A stretch of 64,000 nucleotides of DNA from Bradyrhizobium sp. 164 (GTDB lineage Bacteria; Pseudomonadota; Alphaproteobacteria; Rhizobiales; Xanthobacteraceae): the NCBI RefSeq assembly GCF_023073715.1, contig NZ_JADPKA010000110.1, forward strand, positions 186,001 through 250,000, in the 5' to 3' direction. The notes below the pieces were generated by a model. The model was not told the DNA's origin and did no database searches. It saw nothing but the letters and a program-made list of their open reading frames with translations. A program made the translations under genes and the position numbers. Below, in pieces: positions 16,691-25,136 of this stretch; position 1 is the first letter of the stretch; each line of letters begins with the position of its first letter.

Positions 16691-17536
16691 ATGCCCTTTC
16701 TGCTCATCGACTTTCCCGCCTTCAAGCCGATCGCCCTCGAGATCGGTCCGTTCGCGATCCGCTGGTATGCGCTGGCCTATATCTGCGGCATCGTGTTCGG
16801 CTGGCTCTATGCGAGATCGCTCCTCAAGAACCAGCGTCTGTGGGGCGGACCCGCACCGATCTCGCTGCTCCAGATCGACGATTTCATCCTCTGGGTCACG
16901 CTCGGCATCATCCTGGGCGGCCGCACCGGCTACGTGCTGTTCTACAATCTGCCGTTCTTCATCGACCATCCCGCCGCGATCTTCAAATTGTGGGAGGGCG
17001 GCATGTCCTTCCATGGCGGCTTCCTCGGCTGCGTCGTCGCGGTAATGTTGTTTGCTCATCGCAACGGCATCTCGATCCTGTCGCTCGGCGACATCACCAC
17101 CGCGGTCGCCCCGGTCGGGCTGCTGCTCGGACGCATCGCCAATTTCATCAATGGCGAATTGTGGGGCCGCGCTACCGATGCGAGCCTGCCTTGGGCGATG
17201 ATCTTCCCGAACGATCCCACACAGCTGCCGCGCCATCCGAGCCAGCTCTATGAGGCCGGCATGGAAGGCATCCTGTTGTTCGCGGTGCTCGCGATCATGA
17301 TCCGCTTCGGTGCCCTGAAGCGGCCCGGCATGATCCTCGGCGCCTTCATCCTGATCTATGGTCTGACCCGGATCGCCGGCGAACATTTTCGCGAGCCGGA
17401 CGCCCAGCTCGGCTTCCTGTGGGGCGGGTTAACCATGGGCATGCTGTTGTCGATCCCGATGCTTATCGTCGGCACCATACTTATTGTATGGGCAGTCAGG
17501 CGCGGCGCGCCGAAGCCCATCGAGGCCATTCGTTAA
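16691..17536 (+). CDS. lgt: prolipoprotein diacylglyceryl transferase
   Basis: A 281-residue seven-helix inner-membrane enzyme that adds diacylglycerol to the lipobox cysteine of prelipoproteins. It has the Lgt signature GRIANFINGELWGR, the FHGGFLG motif and the conserved HPSQLYE block. The ATG at 16691 gives the family N-terminus (MPFLLIDFPAFKPIALEIGP). It starts a tight plus-strand run with the SAM methyltransferase and pgeF. lspA, the next enzyme in lipoprotein maturation, is at 49756. Confidence 0.96.
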   Translation: MPFLLIDFPAFKPIALEIGPFAIRWYALAYICGIVFGWLYARSLLKNQRLWGGPAPISLLQIDDFILWVTLGIILGGRTGYVLFYNLPFFIDHPAAIFKLWEGGMSFHGGFLGCVVAVMLFAHRNGISILSLGDITTAVAPVGLLLGRIANFINGELWGRATDASLPWAMIFPNDPTQLPRHPSQLYEAGMEGILLFAVLAIMIRFGALKRPGMILGAFILIYGLTRIAGEHFREPDAQLGFLWGGLTMGMLLSIPMLIVGTILIVWAVRRGAPKPIEAIR

Positions 17537-17557
17537 TTCATTCCGAGAACATAGATC

Positions 17558-18676
17558 GTGACCGACTCGCCGCTACTCAACGAGATCAAGGCGCTGATCA
17601 AATCCTCAGGCCCGATGCCGGTCTGGCGCTACATGGAATTGTGCCTGATGCACCCGCGCTACGGCTATTACGTCTCGCGCGATCCGCTCGGGCGTGAGGG
17701 CGATTTCACCACCGCGCCCGAGGTCAGCCAGATGTTCGGCGAGCTCTTGGGACTGTGGGCCGCCTCGGTGTGGAAGCAGATGGGCTCGCCGCACTTTTTG
17801 CGGCTGATCGAGCTCGGCCCCGGCCGCGGCACCATGATGGCGGACGCGCTGCGCGCATTGCGCGTGCTGCCGCCGCTCTACCAGGCACTCCACATCCACA
17901 TGGTCGAGGTCAATCCGGTGTTGCGCGAGCGGCAGAGTGCGACGCTGGCGAACGTGCGCAACATCGCCTGGCACGACAGCATCGACGAGGTGCCGGAAGG
18001 TCCCAGTATCATCCTCGCCAACGAATATTTCGACGTGCTGCCGATCCATCAGATGATCCGCTACGAGAACGGCTGGCACGAGCGCGTGATCGAGATCGAT
18101 CCCAACGGAAAACTTCAGTTCGGCGCCGCGCCCGAGCCGACGCCACGCTTCGACGTGCTGCTGCCGCCCTTGGTGCGCGCCGCGCCGGTCGGTGCCGTGT
18201 TCGAATGGCGGCCCGACAGCGAGATCATGAAGCTCGCCACGCGCGTGCGCGACCAGGACGGCGCGGCGCTGATCATCGACTACGGCCATTTGCGCAGCGA
18301 TGCCGGCGATACGTTTCAGGCGATCGCGCGCCACAGCTTCACCGATCCCCTGAAGGCCCCGGGCCAAGCCGACGTCACCGCCCATGTCGACTTCCAGGCG
18401 CTGGCGCGTGCGGCCGAGGATGTCGGGGCCCGCGTGCACGGGCCGGTGACGCAGGGCGACTTCCTCAAGCGCATCGGCATTGAGACCCGCGCGGCGGCGC
18501 TGATGCAGAAGGCTACGCCCGAAGTCGCAACCGACATTTCGGTGGCGCTCAAGCGCCTGACCGATACGGGGCGCGGCGGCATGGGCTCGATGTTCAAGGT
18601 GCTCGGCATCTCCGAGCCAGGTTTGACCGGTCTTGCCGGTCTCAGCGATCTCGAACGCGCCGGAGAAGCCTCATGA
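17558..18676 (+). CDS. SAM-dependent methyltransferase, MidA/NDUFAF7 family
   Basis: A 372-residue protein of the family whose mitochondrial member NDUFAF7 dimethylates an arginine of respiratory complex I. The SAM loop ELGPGRGTMM is near residues 85-94, and the family motifs YYVSRDPLGREGDFTTAPE and ANEYFDVLPIHQ are clear. The start is GTG at 17558. Its stop overlaps the pgeF start by four bases. A role on complex I subunit NuoD is inferred from the homologue. Confidence 0.9.
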   Translation: MTDSPLLNEIKALIKSSGPMPVWRYMELCLMHPRYGYYVSRDPLGREGDFTTAPEVSQMFGELLGLWAASVWKQMGSPHFLRLIELGPGRGTMMADALRALRVLPPLYQALHIHMVEVNPVLRERQSATLANVRNIAWHDSIDEVPEGPSIILANEYFDVLPIHQMIRYENGWHERVIEIDPNGKLQFGAAPEPTPRFDVLLPPLVRAAPVGAVFEWRPDSEIMKLATRVRDQDGAALIIDYGHLRSDAGDTFQAIARHSFTDPLKAPGQADVTAHVDFQALARAAEDVGARVHGPVTQGDFLKRIGIETRAAALMQKATPEVATDISVALKRLTDTGRGGMGSMFKVLGISEPGLTGLAGLSDLERAGEAS

Positions 18677-19440
18677 CGCTTGCCTCGTCGCTGCTGTCGG
18701 CCGTGCCCGGCCTGCGTCATGCCTTCTTCACCCGCGAGGGCGGCGTCTCCAGCGGCATCTATTCCGCGCTGAACGGCGGGCTCGGCTCCAACGACGATCA
18801 GGCCCACGTCGCCGAAAACCGCCGTCGCATGGCCGAGCATGTCGGCGTCGCACCGGAGCGTTTTCTCAGCCTGCACCAGATCCATTCGCCCGACGTGCTC
18901 GTCGTAGATCGCGCGTGGCCGAACGGGCCGCGGCCGAAGGGCGATGCGCTTGTCACCAGGACATCCGGGATTGCGCTCGGCATCTCCACCGCCGATTGCG
19001 GGCCGGTGCTATTCGTCGACCCCAATGCGCGCGTGATCGGCGGTGCGCATGCCGGCTGGAAGGGCGCGCTATCAGGCGTGCTGGAAGCAACGATCTCGGC
19101 GATGGAGAAGCTCGGCGCCACGCGCGACGGCATCATCGCGGCGATCGGCCCCTTGATCCGGCAGGAGAGCTACGAAGTCGGCAACGAGTTCGTGGCGCGT
19201 TTCATCGAGGCGGATGCGGACAACGCGATGTTCTTCATCCCGTCGGTACGCGAGAGCCACGCGATGTTCGATCTCGCCGGCTTCATCCGGACGCGGCTGG
19301 AAGCCTCCGGCATCCTGATGGTCGACGATCTCGGTCTCGACACCTATGCCGATGAGCGCTTCTTCAGCTATCGCCGCTCGGTGCATCGCAAGGAGCCGGA
19401 CTACGGTCGCCACATTCATGCCATCGCGCTCGAAGCGTGA
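18673..19440 (+). CDS. pgeF: PgeF/YfiH family peptidoglycan editing factor (laccase-like)
   Basis: A 255-residue zinc-site protein of the YfiH/PgeF family. The metal or catalytic residues are present: His71 (LHQIHSPD), Cys109 (STADC) and His126 (GAHAGWKG). In E. coli, PgeF removes wrong amino acids from peptidoglycan precursors; other members act on purine nucleosides. It overlaps the MidA-family gene by ATGA, so expression is coupled. The older name polyphenol oxidase is probably not the main role. Confidence 0.9.
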   Translation: MTLASSLLSAVPGLRHAFFTREGGVSSGIYSALNGGLGSNDDQAHVAENRRRMAEHVGVAPERFLSLHQIHSPDVLVVDRAWPNGPRPKGDALVTRTSGIALGISTADCGPVLFVDPNARVIGGAHAGWKGALSGVLEATISAMEKLGATRDGIIAAIGPLIRQESYEVGNEFVARFIEADADNAMFFIPSVRESHAMFDLAGFIRTRLEASGILMVDDLGLDTYADERFFSYRRSVHRKEPDYGRHIHAIALEA

Positions 19441-19539
19441 ACACAAGAGCAACACGCTGTTGTCCCGGGATGACGGTGCTGTTTGTGGCTAGCCTGCCCT
19501 AGACCTTAATCGATTTTAACGATATCGCTGCCCTCCATA

Positions 19540-20154
19540 ATGAGGGAAGCGTCATCTTTTCCGCGTCGCGCGGGCGCACGCGTGCTGGCGGTCATGCTGC
19601 TGGCGGCTGCGACCATGCTTGCCGGCTGCGCCGGCGGCAACGCGCCGAGCAATTCCTATGCGATGGCGCCGAACGGTGGCTCGGGCGCAACGGTCGCCTT
19701 CGAATCGATCGACGGCCCGCCGCCGCAGGTGTTCGACCGCATGGTCGGTGTGCTCGACAGCGAATCCAAGCTGCGCAGTCTGTCCGTCGTCTCCCGCGAG
19801 GGCACGGCGGCCTATCGCGTGCGCAGCTACCTCTCGGCTCAAATCGTGCGCGGCAAGACCATGATTGCATGGGTCTGGGACGTCTACGACGCCAACCAGC
19901 AGCGGGCGCTGCGCCTCTCCGGCGAGGAACCCACGTCCGCCAAGGGCGGCCGCGACCCCTGGGGCGCTGCCGACGACCTGGTGCTGCGAAAGATCGCCCA
20001 GGCCGGATTCAGCGGACTTTCCAACATGATCAACGGAACGCCGGATGCCTCAGGCGTAGCTCCAGGCCTGCGGGGACCGGCCGTGGCGACCATCATTCCG
20101 GTCGCGCCCGCGCCGGACATGCCGGCCACGGCGCTCGGCTACGCCGAGCCATAA
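19540..20154 (+). CDS. lipoprotein of unknown function
   Basis: A 204-residue protein with a type II signal peptide: basic N-terminus, hydrophobic core and lipobox LAGC with the lipidated Cys30. The mature part has a globular region (VAFESIDGPPPQVFDRMVGV, LRLSGEE, DPWGAADDLVLRKIA) and a proline-rich end. It is on the same strand as pgeF but about 100 bases later, so it may have its own promoter. The mature part belongs to no family I know. Confidence 0.8.
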   Translation: MREASSFPRRAGARVLAVMLLAAATMLAGCAGGNAPSNSYAMAPNGGSGATVAFESIDGPPPQVFDRMVGVLDSESKLRSLSVVSREGTAAYRVRSYLSAQIVRGKTMIAWVWDVYDANQQRALRLSGEEPTSAKGGRDPWGAADDLVLRKIAQAGFSGLSNMINGTPDASGVAPGLRGPAVATIIPVAPAPDMPATALGYAEP

Positions 20155-20349
20155 CCCCCGCTAAACCACGGGCCCAAGTTACGGCCAAACCGTTGGCCCG
20201 ACTCAGGATTTTCGAAGGGAAAACGTAGCGTCCCGGGTTGCCATTCGAGCCCCCGGCCTGATATTTCCTCGCCCGTCGTAACCGTGCTTCCAATGGGTAT
20301 TCGTAGGATGTTGAAGGTCGTATCCAGCAAAGCGCGGGAGGAAGCGTCC

Positions 20350-21303
20350 ATGTCGGCCAAAAACGGCTCCATCAAGCTCGTCGCCGGCAACTCCAATCCG
20401 GCTCTGGCGCAGGCCATTGCGCAGGGCCTCGACCTGCCGCTGACCAAGGCGGTGGTGCGGCGCTTCGCCGACATGGAGATCTTCGTCGAGATCCAGGAGA
20501 ACGTCCGCGGCTCGGATGCCTTCGTCATCCAGTCGACCTCGTTCCCAGCGAACGACCATCTGATGGAGCTCCTGATCATCACCGACGCGCTGCGCCGCTC
20601 CTCGGCGCGCCGCATCACCGCGGTGCTGCCCTATTTCGGCTACGCCCGGCAGGACCGCAAATCGGGTTCGCGCACGCCGATCTCGGCCAAGCTCGTGGCC
20701 AATCTGATCACGCAGGCGGGCGTCGACCGCGTCATGACGCTCGACCTGCATGCCGGCCAGATTCAGGGCTTCTTCGACATCCCGACAGACAACCTTTACG
20801 CGGCGCCGCTGATGGTGCGCGACATCAAGGAGAAGTTCGATCTCTCCAAGGTGATGGTGATCTCGCCCGACGTCGGCGGCGTGGCCCGCGCGCGCGGCCT
20901 CGCCAAGCGCATCAACACCCCGCTCGCGATCGTCGACAAGCGCCGCGAGCGTCCGGGCGAGTCCGAGGTCATGAACGTGATCGGCGACGTCGCCGGCTAC
21001 ACCTGTATCTTGGTCGACGACATCGTCGATTCCGGCGGCACCCTGGTGAACGCGGCCGACGCGCTGATCGCCAAGGGCGCCAAGGACGTCTACGCCTACA
21101 TCACTCACGGCGTGCTCTCCGGCGGCGCGGCGGCCCGCATCTCCGGCTCCAGGCTGAAGGAGCTGGTGATCACCGACTCGATCCTGCCGACCGAGGCGGT
21201 GACCAAGGCGCCGAACATCCGCACGCTGCCGATCGCCAGCCTGATCTCCGACGCGATCGCGCGCACGGCCGCCGAAGAGTCGGTGTCGAGCCTGTTCGAC
21301 TGA
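20350..21303 (+). CDS. prs: ribose-phosphate pyrophosphokinase
   Basis: A 317-residue enzyme that makes phosphoribosyl pyrophosphate for nucleotide, His, Trp and NAD synthesis. It carries the conserved flexible-loop region YARQDRKSGSRTPISAKL, the LDLHAGQIQGFF block and the PRPP loop DDIVDSGGT at residues 223-231. The ATG at 20350 follows GGGAGGAAG. The frame is open for 22 more codons upstream, but the family N-terminus (IKLVAGNSNPALA) supports this start. Confidence 0.96.
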   Translation: MSAKNGSIKLVAGNSNPALAQAIAQGLDLPLTKAVVRRFADMEIFVEIQENVRGSDAFVIQSTSFPANDHLMELLIITDALRRSSARRITAVLPYFGYARQDRKSGSRTPISAKLVANLITQAGVDRVMTLDLHAGQIQGFFDIPTDNLYAAPLMVRDIKEKFDLSKVMVISPDVGGVARARGLAKRINTPLAIVDKRRERPGESEVMNVIGDVAGYTCILVDDIVDSGGTLVNAADALIAKGAKDVYAYITHGVLSGGAAARISGSRLKELVITDSILPTEAVTKAPNIRTLPIASLISDAIARTAAEESVSSLFD

Positions 21304-21314
21304 TTTCTTTATTG

Positions 21315-21414
21315 TCATTCCGAGGCGGCGCGTCAGCGCCGAACCCGGAATCTCGAGATTCTTAGGTGCGCAACTGCGCACCGTAGTTCTCGCTACGCGA
21401 GCCCCCGGAATGAC
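21315..21414. repeat. palindromic intergenic repeat (CATTCCG type)
   Basis: A left arm TCATTCCGAGGC and a right arm GCCCCCGGAATGA, with an internal hairpin GGTGCGCAACTGCGCACC. It follows prs directly and may end its transcript. Confidence 0.55.
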
Positions 21415-21422
21415 TTCAGTCT

Positions 21423-21511
21423 CGTAGGGTGGGCAAAGGCGCAAAGCGCCGTGCCCACCTTTCTCTTTCGATGAAGCTGGTGGGCACGCTTGCGCTTCGC
21501 CCACCCTACGG
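21423..21511. repeat. GTAGGGTGGGCA inverted-repeat element, copy 1
   Basis: Outer arms CGTAGGGTGGGCAAAGGCGC and GCGCTTCGCCCACCCTACG, and inner arms GTGCCCACC and GGTGGGCAC, form a long two-level hairpin of 89 bases. A near-copy of the same length and order lies at 57198-57291. Together they look like a non-coding, MITE-like element. It overlaps none of the ribH coding region, which ends at 21520. Confidence 0.75.
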
Positions 21512-21519
21512 CAGTCTGC

Positions 21520-22092
21520 CTACCCCACGATCCCCGCCGCGACCTGGCCGCGCAGACGTTCCAGGCCGAGCAATGTCTCCGCACAGGCGGCCGCGACCTC
21601 CGTGCCCTTGATCGCAAAATGCTTGCGGAAGAAGTCGTAGTGCACCTCGGTCTCGTGGAATTGCTGCGGCGTCAGCACGGCCGAGAACACCGGCACCTCG
21701 GTGCGGAGCTGCACGTCCATTAGCGCCTTGATCACGGTGTCGGCGACGAATTCATGGCGGTAGATGCCGCCATCGACGACGAGTCCGGCCGCAACGATCG
21801 CGGTGTAGCGGCGCGTCTTGGCGAGGACCTGCGCATGCAGCGGGATCTCGAACGAGCCGGGCACTTCGAACACGTCGACATGGGTGAGGTGCCGCGCTTC
21901 TGCCTCCTTCAGGAAGGCGAGGCGGGCCTCCTCGACCACGTCGCGGTGCCAGCAGGCCTGCACGAAGGCCACCCGCTGCGGCTTTGCGAAGCGCGGGTGT
22001 TCGGGCGCGGGTCCTTGCGGAACCGGCGGTTCGGCGACTTCAGTTTCGACTGTGGAGGTTTGGACTTGGGGATCTTGCAACATCTGATTCAT
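21520..22092 (-). CDS. ribH: 6,7-dimethyl-8-ribityllumazine synthase, RibH2 type
   Basis: A 190-residue enzyme of riboflavin synthesis. It resembles the decameric RibH2 (type II) lumazine synthase of Brucella: QACWHRDVVEEAR carries Trp48 at the substrate-stacking position, VPGSFEIPLHA and VDGGIYRHEFVA carry the general-acid His113. It has ~38 extra N-terminal residues rich in Pro and Glu. An FMN riboswitch lies in its leader, so its product pathway likely represses it. Other rib genes are not nearby except ribF at 45563. Confidence 0.93.
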   Translation of the reverse strand: MNQMLQDPQVQTSTVETEVAEPPVPQGPAPEHPRFAKPQRVAFVQACWHRDVVEEARLAFLKEAEARHLTHVDVFEVPGSFEIPLHAQVLAKTRRYTAIVAAGLVVDGGIYRHEFVADTVIKALMDVQLRTEVPVFSAVLTPQQFHETEVHYDFFRKHFAIKGTEVAAACAETLLGLERLRGQVAAGIVG

Positions 22093-22174
22093 GGCTTTCC
22101 TCGGTTTAAGGACCAGAATCAGGGCACACGGAACGACAAACAGCCGCATCTTGCGATGCGTCTGCCACCGACCG

Positions 22175-22336
22175 TTCTCTTTCATCCGGACTTTGACCGT
22201 CGGCTTCGGAGTTGCACCGAATCTGCTGACCCTTCCCTTCGGCAAAATCCTTTTCAGGAAAGAACCTCGGGGAAGGCGCTCGCGGGCTTGGGCCTTTCGG
22301 CCCTTACCGCCGGTGGGGACTTTCACCCCGCCCTGA
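22175..22336 (-). promoter_or_regulatory. FMN riboswitch (RFN element) in the ribH leader
   Basis: Read on the minus strand, the leader holds the conserved RFN blocks in order: GGCGGGGTGAAAGTCCCCAC, CGGCGGTAAGGGCC, AGCCCGCGAGCGCC, GGGTCAGCAGATTCGGTG, CAACTCCGAAGCCGACGGTC and AAAGTCCGGATGAAAGAGA. They form the usual six-stem junction that binds FMN. It ends about 83 bases before the ribH ATG; how it switches (transcription end or hiding of the ribosome-binding site) is not clear from the sequence. No strong T run follows, which favours translational control. Confidence 0.95.
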
Positions 22337-22372
22337 GAACATCGGCCGTTCGGGATGAACGGCCTGCCAGCA

Positions 22373-22401
22373 AATATGCCGCCGGCGAGCCGTTGCGGCA
22401 A
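22373..22401 (-). promoter_or_regulatory. likely sigma-70 promoter for the ribH riboswitch transcript
   Basis: On the minus strand TTGCCG (22401-22396) and CATATT (22378-22373) are spaced by exactly 17 bases. Transcription would begin near 22365, about 30 bases before the riboswitch, which fits well. The boxes are only partial matches to the consensus. Confidence 0.4.
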
Positions 22402-22775
22402 GCGCGTTCCGCATGGGCAAAGCGCATGGTCCCATGCCGTCGCGGTGGGAGCGGCCCTCGCGGGACGGAATTAGCAATTGGCGCCGGCCGCCCGAATGCG
22501 ATTCCGGTTTGTTCTCCCTCGTCCGGTTTTGCCTCTCCCCGTTAACAATTGTGGCGGAGATGAGCTGTGGACGAACGAGTCCTGGCTTGTGGACGGACTC
22601 GGGACGCGGTTGCGCAGATTCCGCAAATCACATCACTTGATCCGCGACAGGCCCGCGCTGATCCGAAGGGATCGCAAGAGCGACCCTAGGGATCGCCGTA
22701 GCGACGTTTAGGGAGCGCGCGCCGGGCCAACCGCGTGCGTATCAAAACAACAAGAAGGCAAGAGGTCGAGACGGC
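22402..22775. other. gene-free stretch
   Basis: About 370 bases between the ribH promoter and the YbjN gene. Part is AT-richer (22530-22640) and may hold the YbjN promoter. It has several runs of GATCGC-like short repeats (22660-22705) but no ORF, RNA or element that I recognise. Confidence 0.4.
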
Positions 22776-23276
22776 ATGTCCCTGCTCGAAGGCACTATCG
22801 ATTCCAAGAGCCATCCGCTCGCGGTGGTCGAGGATATCGCTGCCAGCAACAACTGGCCGTTCGAACGCTCCGGCGAAGACGAACTCACGATTGTCTCGAA
22901 GGGACAATGGACCGATTACCAGCTCTCCTTCACCTGGATGGGCGAAATCGAGGCGCTGCATCTGGCCTGCGCCTTCGACATGAAGATCCCACTGCAGCGC
23001 CGGGGCGAGGTGCAGCGGCTCGTCGCCGCGGTCAACGAGCAATTGTGGGTCGGCCATTTCGACCTGTGGACCAACACCGGCATGATCATGCACCGCCAAG
23101 CGCTGGTGCTGCCGGGCGGCCTCACTGCCTCCACCGCGCAATGCGAAGCCATGCTCGCAGGCGCCATCCACGCCTGCGAGCGCTACTTTCCGGCGTTCCA
23201 GTTCGTGGTGTGGGCCGGCAAGACCACCGCGCAAGCCATGGACGCGGCGATGTTCGACACGGTGGGCGAGGCGTAG
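22776..23276 (+). CDS. YbjN domain protein
   Basis: A 166-residue protein of the YbjN family (type III secretion chaperone-like fold). The N-terminal helix-strand pattern (VVEDIAASNNWPFERSGED, LTIVSKGQWTDYQLSFTW) and the middle block LVAAVNEQLWVGHFDLW are typical. E. coli YbjN is a sensor-like regulator affecting motility and stress; the role here is unknown. It starts a plus-strand pair with proC after a 217-base gap. Confidence 0.85.
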   Translation: MSLLEGTIDSKSHPLAVVEDIAASNNWPFERSGEDELTIVSKGQWTDYQLSFTWMGEIEALHLACAFDMKIPLQRRGEVQRLVAAVNEQLWVGHFDLWTNTGMIMHRQALVLPGGLTASTAQCEAMLAGAIHACERYFPAFQFVVWAGKTTAQAMDAAMFDTVGEA

Positions 23277-23493
23277 GGCGCCTCGCTCCCCAGCGCGTGA
23301 GGAGGGCATCGCCCATCCTTCGTCGTCCTGGACAAGCGATGACGGCGCGAAGCGCTGTCGTCGCGCAGATCCAGGATCCATACCGCGGGGACTCTCCGTA
23401 TCTCGCGATGCTTGTTGCTCTGCCCTCCATCCACTAGAACCACTTGGGGTCATGGGTCCTGGCTTGGCCTGGACGACGGATTTGGCAGCAGCG

Positions 23494-24318
23494 ATGGCGA
23501 ACAACACCCTCCAAAACATCACCGGCACCATCCTCCTCGCTGGCGCCGGCAAGATGGGCGGCGCGATGCTGAGCGGATGGCTGGCGGGCGGGCTCGATCC
23601 GCGCCGCGTTGCGGTGATCGATCCGCACCTCTCGCCCGAGATCACCGCGCTTGCCGCCAAGGGCGTTGCGCTCAATCCTGACATGAAAGCGGCGGGCACG
23701 GTCGAGACGCTGGTCGTCGCGGTGAAGCCTCAGATGTTCCGCGAGGCCGGCGCCAAGCTGAAACCATTCGTTTCGGACAAGACGTCGGTGGTCTCGATCA
23801 TGGCAGGCACCACCATCGCCTCGCTTGAAGAGGTCTGCGGCGGCGCCGTGATGCGCGCGATGCCGAACACACCGGCCGCGATCGGCCGCGGCATCACCGT
23901 CGCCGTCGCCGCACAACACGTCAGCTCGGCTCAGCGCGCGGTGGCCGATGCGCTGCTGCGCGCCACCGGCTCGGTGGAATGGGTCGAGGATGAAGGCCTC
24001 ATGGACGCGGTCACCGCAGTCTCCGGCTCAGGGCCCGCGTATGTCTTCCTGCTCGCCGAGGAGCTCGCGCGCGCCGGTGTGGAAGCGGGATTGCCCGAGG
24101 CGCTGGCGACCAGGCTTGCGCGCGAGACCGTCGCCGGCTCCGGCGAGCTGCTGCACCAGTCCGAGCTTGCTTCAAGCACGCTGCGCCAGAACGTCACCTC
24201 TCCCGGTGGCACCACCGCTGCCGCCCTCGACGTGCTGATGGGCGAGCCCGGACTGCGCGAGTTGATGATCCGCGCAATTGCGGCCGCGACGAAGCGGTCG
24301 AAGGAATTGGCGAAGTAG
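23494..24318 (+). CDS. proC: pyrroline-5-carboxylate reductase
   Basis: A 274-residue enzyme for the last step of proline synthesis. The Rossmann motif ILLAGAGKMGGAML is at residues 13-26; RAMPNTPAAIGRG, the dimer domain AVSGSGPAYVFLLAEEL and the signature VTSPGGTTAAALDVL are all present. The ATG at 23494 gives the family length; a longer frame starts at 23452. Confidence 0.95.
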   Translation: MANNTLQNITGTILLAGAGKMGGAMLSGWLAGGLDPRRVAVIDPHLSPEITALAAKGVALNPDMKAAGTVETLVVAVKPQMFREAGAKLKPFVSDKTSVVSIMAGTTIASLEEVCGGAVMRAMPNTPAAIGRGITVAVAAQHVSSAQRAVADALLRATGSVEWVEDEGLMDAVTAVSGSGPAYVFLLAEELARAGVEAGLPEALATRLARETVAGSGELLHQSELASSTLRQNVTSPGGTTAAALDVLMGEPGLRELMIRAIAAATKRSKELAK

Positions 24319-24333
24319 CTAACGGACTCGCAA

Positions 24334-24726
24334 CTACGCTCCTAGTCGCTTGTTGAACATCTCGACATTGACGAGACCGCGCGCGTGGCGGCCCTCGCCG
24401 AGTTTGCGGGTGCTCTCGAACGCCTCGACCTCGAACCGGATGACGCGGCGCTCGACCGTGACGACTTTCGCTGTGGTCCGCACCGTCGCACCGACGCGAG
24501 CTGCCGCCAGATGGCGGATGTCGACCTCGGTGCCGACGGTGACCCACCCGGGCTGAAGCGCGGAGCGGATCGCATCGCTTGCGGTCATCTCCATCTCGAG
24601 GATCATCATCGGCGTCGCATAAACAAACGGCATGCCGGGCACGAAATGCCCGACCGTGCGCTCCACCGGCACCACCAGCGTGCGCTCTGCGCTCATGCCG
24701 ATCGTGATGAAGTCGCGTGCGTCCAT
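24334..24726 (-). CDS. FlK-like hotdog thioesterase
   Basis: A 130-residue hotdog protein that aligns with fluoroacetyl-CoA thioesterase FlK. The FlK catalytic residues Thr42, Glu50, His76 and Arg120 correspond to Thr38 (YATP), Glu46, His72 (DIRHLA) and Arg116 (HARG). The lid segment that carries Phe33 and Phe36 in FlK is six residues shorter here, so selectivity for fluoroacetyl-CoA is doubtful. It ends 16 bases from proC in the opposite direction. An ATG at 24741 would add five residues. Confidence 0.75.
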   Translation of the reverse strand: MDARDFITIGMSAERTLVVPVERTVGHFVPGMPFVYATPMMILEMEMTASDAIRSALQPGWVTVGTEVDIRHLAAARVGATVRTTAKVVTVERRVIRFEVEAFESTRKLGEGRHARGLVNVEMFNKRLGA

Positions 24727-24736
24727 ATTCTTTCTC

Positions 24737-24803
24737 GTCATTCCAGGCGCAAAGCGCGAACGCGGAAGCCAGAGATTAGCCCTGACGGGCTGCCCCGGAA
24801 TGA
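24737..24803. repeat. degenerate palindromic repeat (CATTCC...GGAATGA)
   Basis: A left arm TCATTCCAGGCGC and a right arm GCCCCGGAATGA enclose a 40-base middle. It lies between the tautomerase stop and the thioesterase start, so it would be transcribed with both. Confidence 0.45.
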
Positions 24804-24813
24804 TGCTAACGCG

Positions 24814-25017
24814 TCACTTCTTCGCAGCCGCCGCGCGCTCAACAAAGGTCTTGCCGCCCTTCATCTTGTGGCGCAGCGGGGCCTCGTTGATCTGGATAAC
24901 GACGGCATCGGCGTCGACGCCGAGATTCTTCACGAGCGCCTGGGTGATGTCGCGCATCATGCCGGCCTTCTGCTCGTCGGTGCGGCCTTCGGCCATGCTG
25001 ATTGTGATCTCAGGCAT
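24814..25017 (-). CDS. 4-oxalocrotonate tautomerase family protein
   Basis: A 67-residue protein beginning MPEITISMAEGRTDEQKAGM. After loss of Met, Pro1 becomes the catalytic base of the tautomerase superfamily. The pattern MRDITQALVKNLGVDADAVV matches 4-OT. Members act on keto-enol tautomers or dehalogenate small acids; the substrate is unknown. It is in the same direction as hisS and the FlK-like gene. Confidence 0.88.
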   Translation of the reverse strand: MPEITISMAEGRTDEQKAGMMRDITQALVKNLGVDADAVVIQINEAPLRHKMKGGKTFVERAAAAKK

Positions 25018-25045
25018 CGTCTTCTCCCTGCTCGTCGTTCATCAT

Positions 25046-25123
25046 CTATTCGTCATTGCCGGGCTCGATCCGGCAATCCATCATTTGGAAGATGGATGCG
25101 CGGGTCAAGCCCGCGCATGACGA
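25046..25123. repeat. palindromic repeat between tautomerase and hisS
   Basis: Two inverted repeats in a row: CATTGCCGGGCTCGATCCGGCAATC and GCGCGGGTCAAGCCCGCGC, with a short AT-rich link. It lies between the hisS stop and the tautomerase start. Confidence 0.45.
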
Positions 25124-25136
25124 ATGGAGCGAATGG

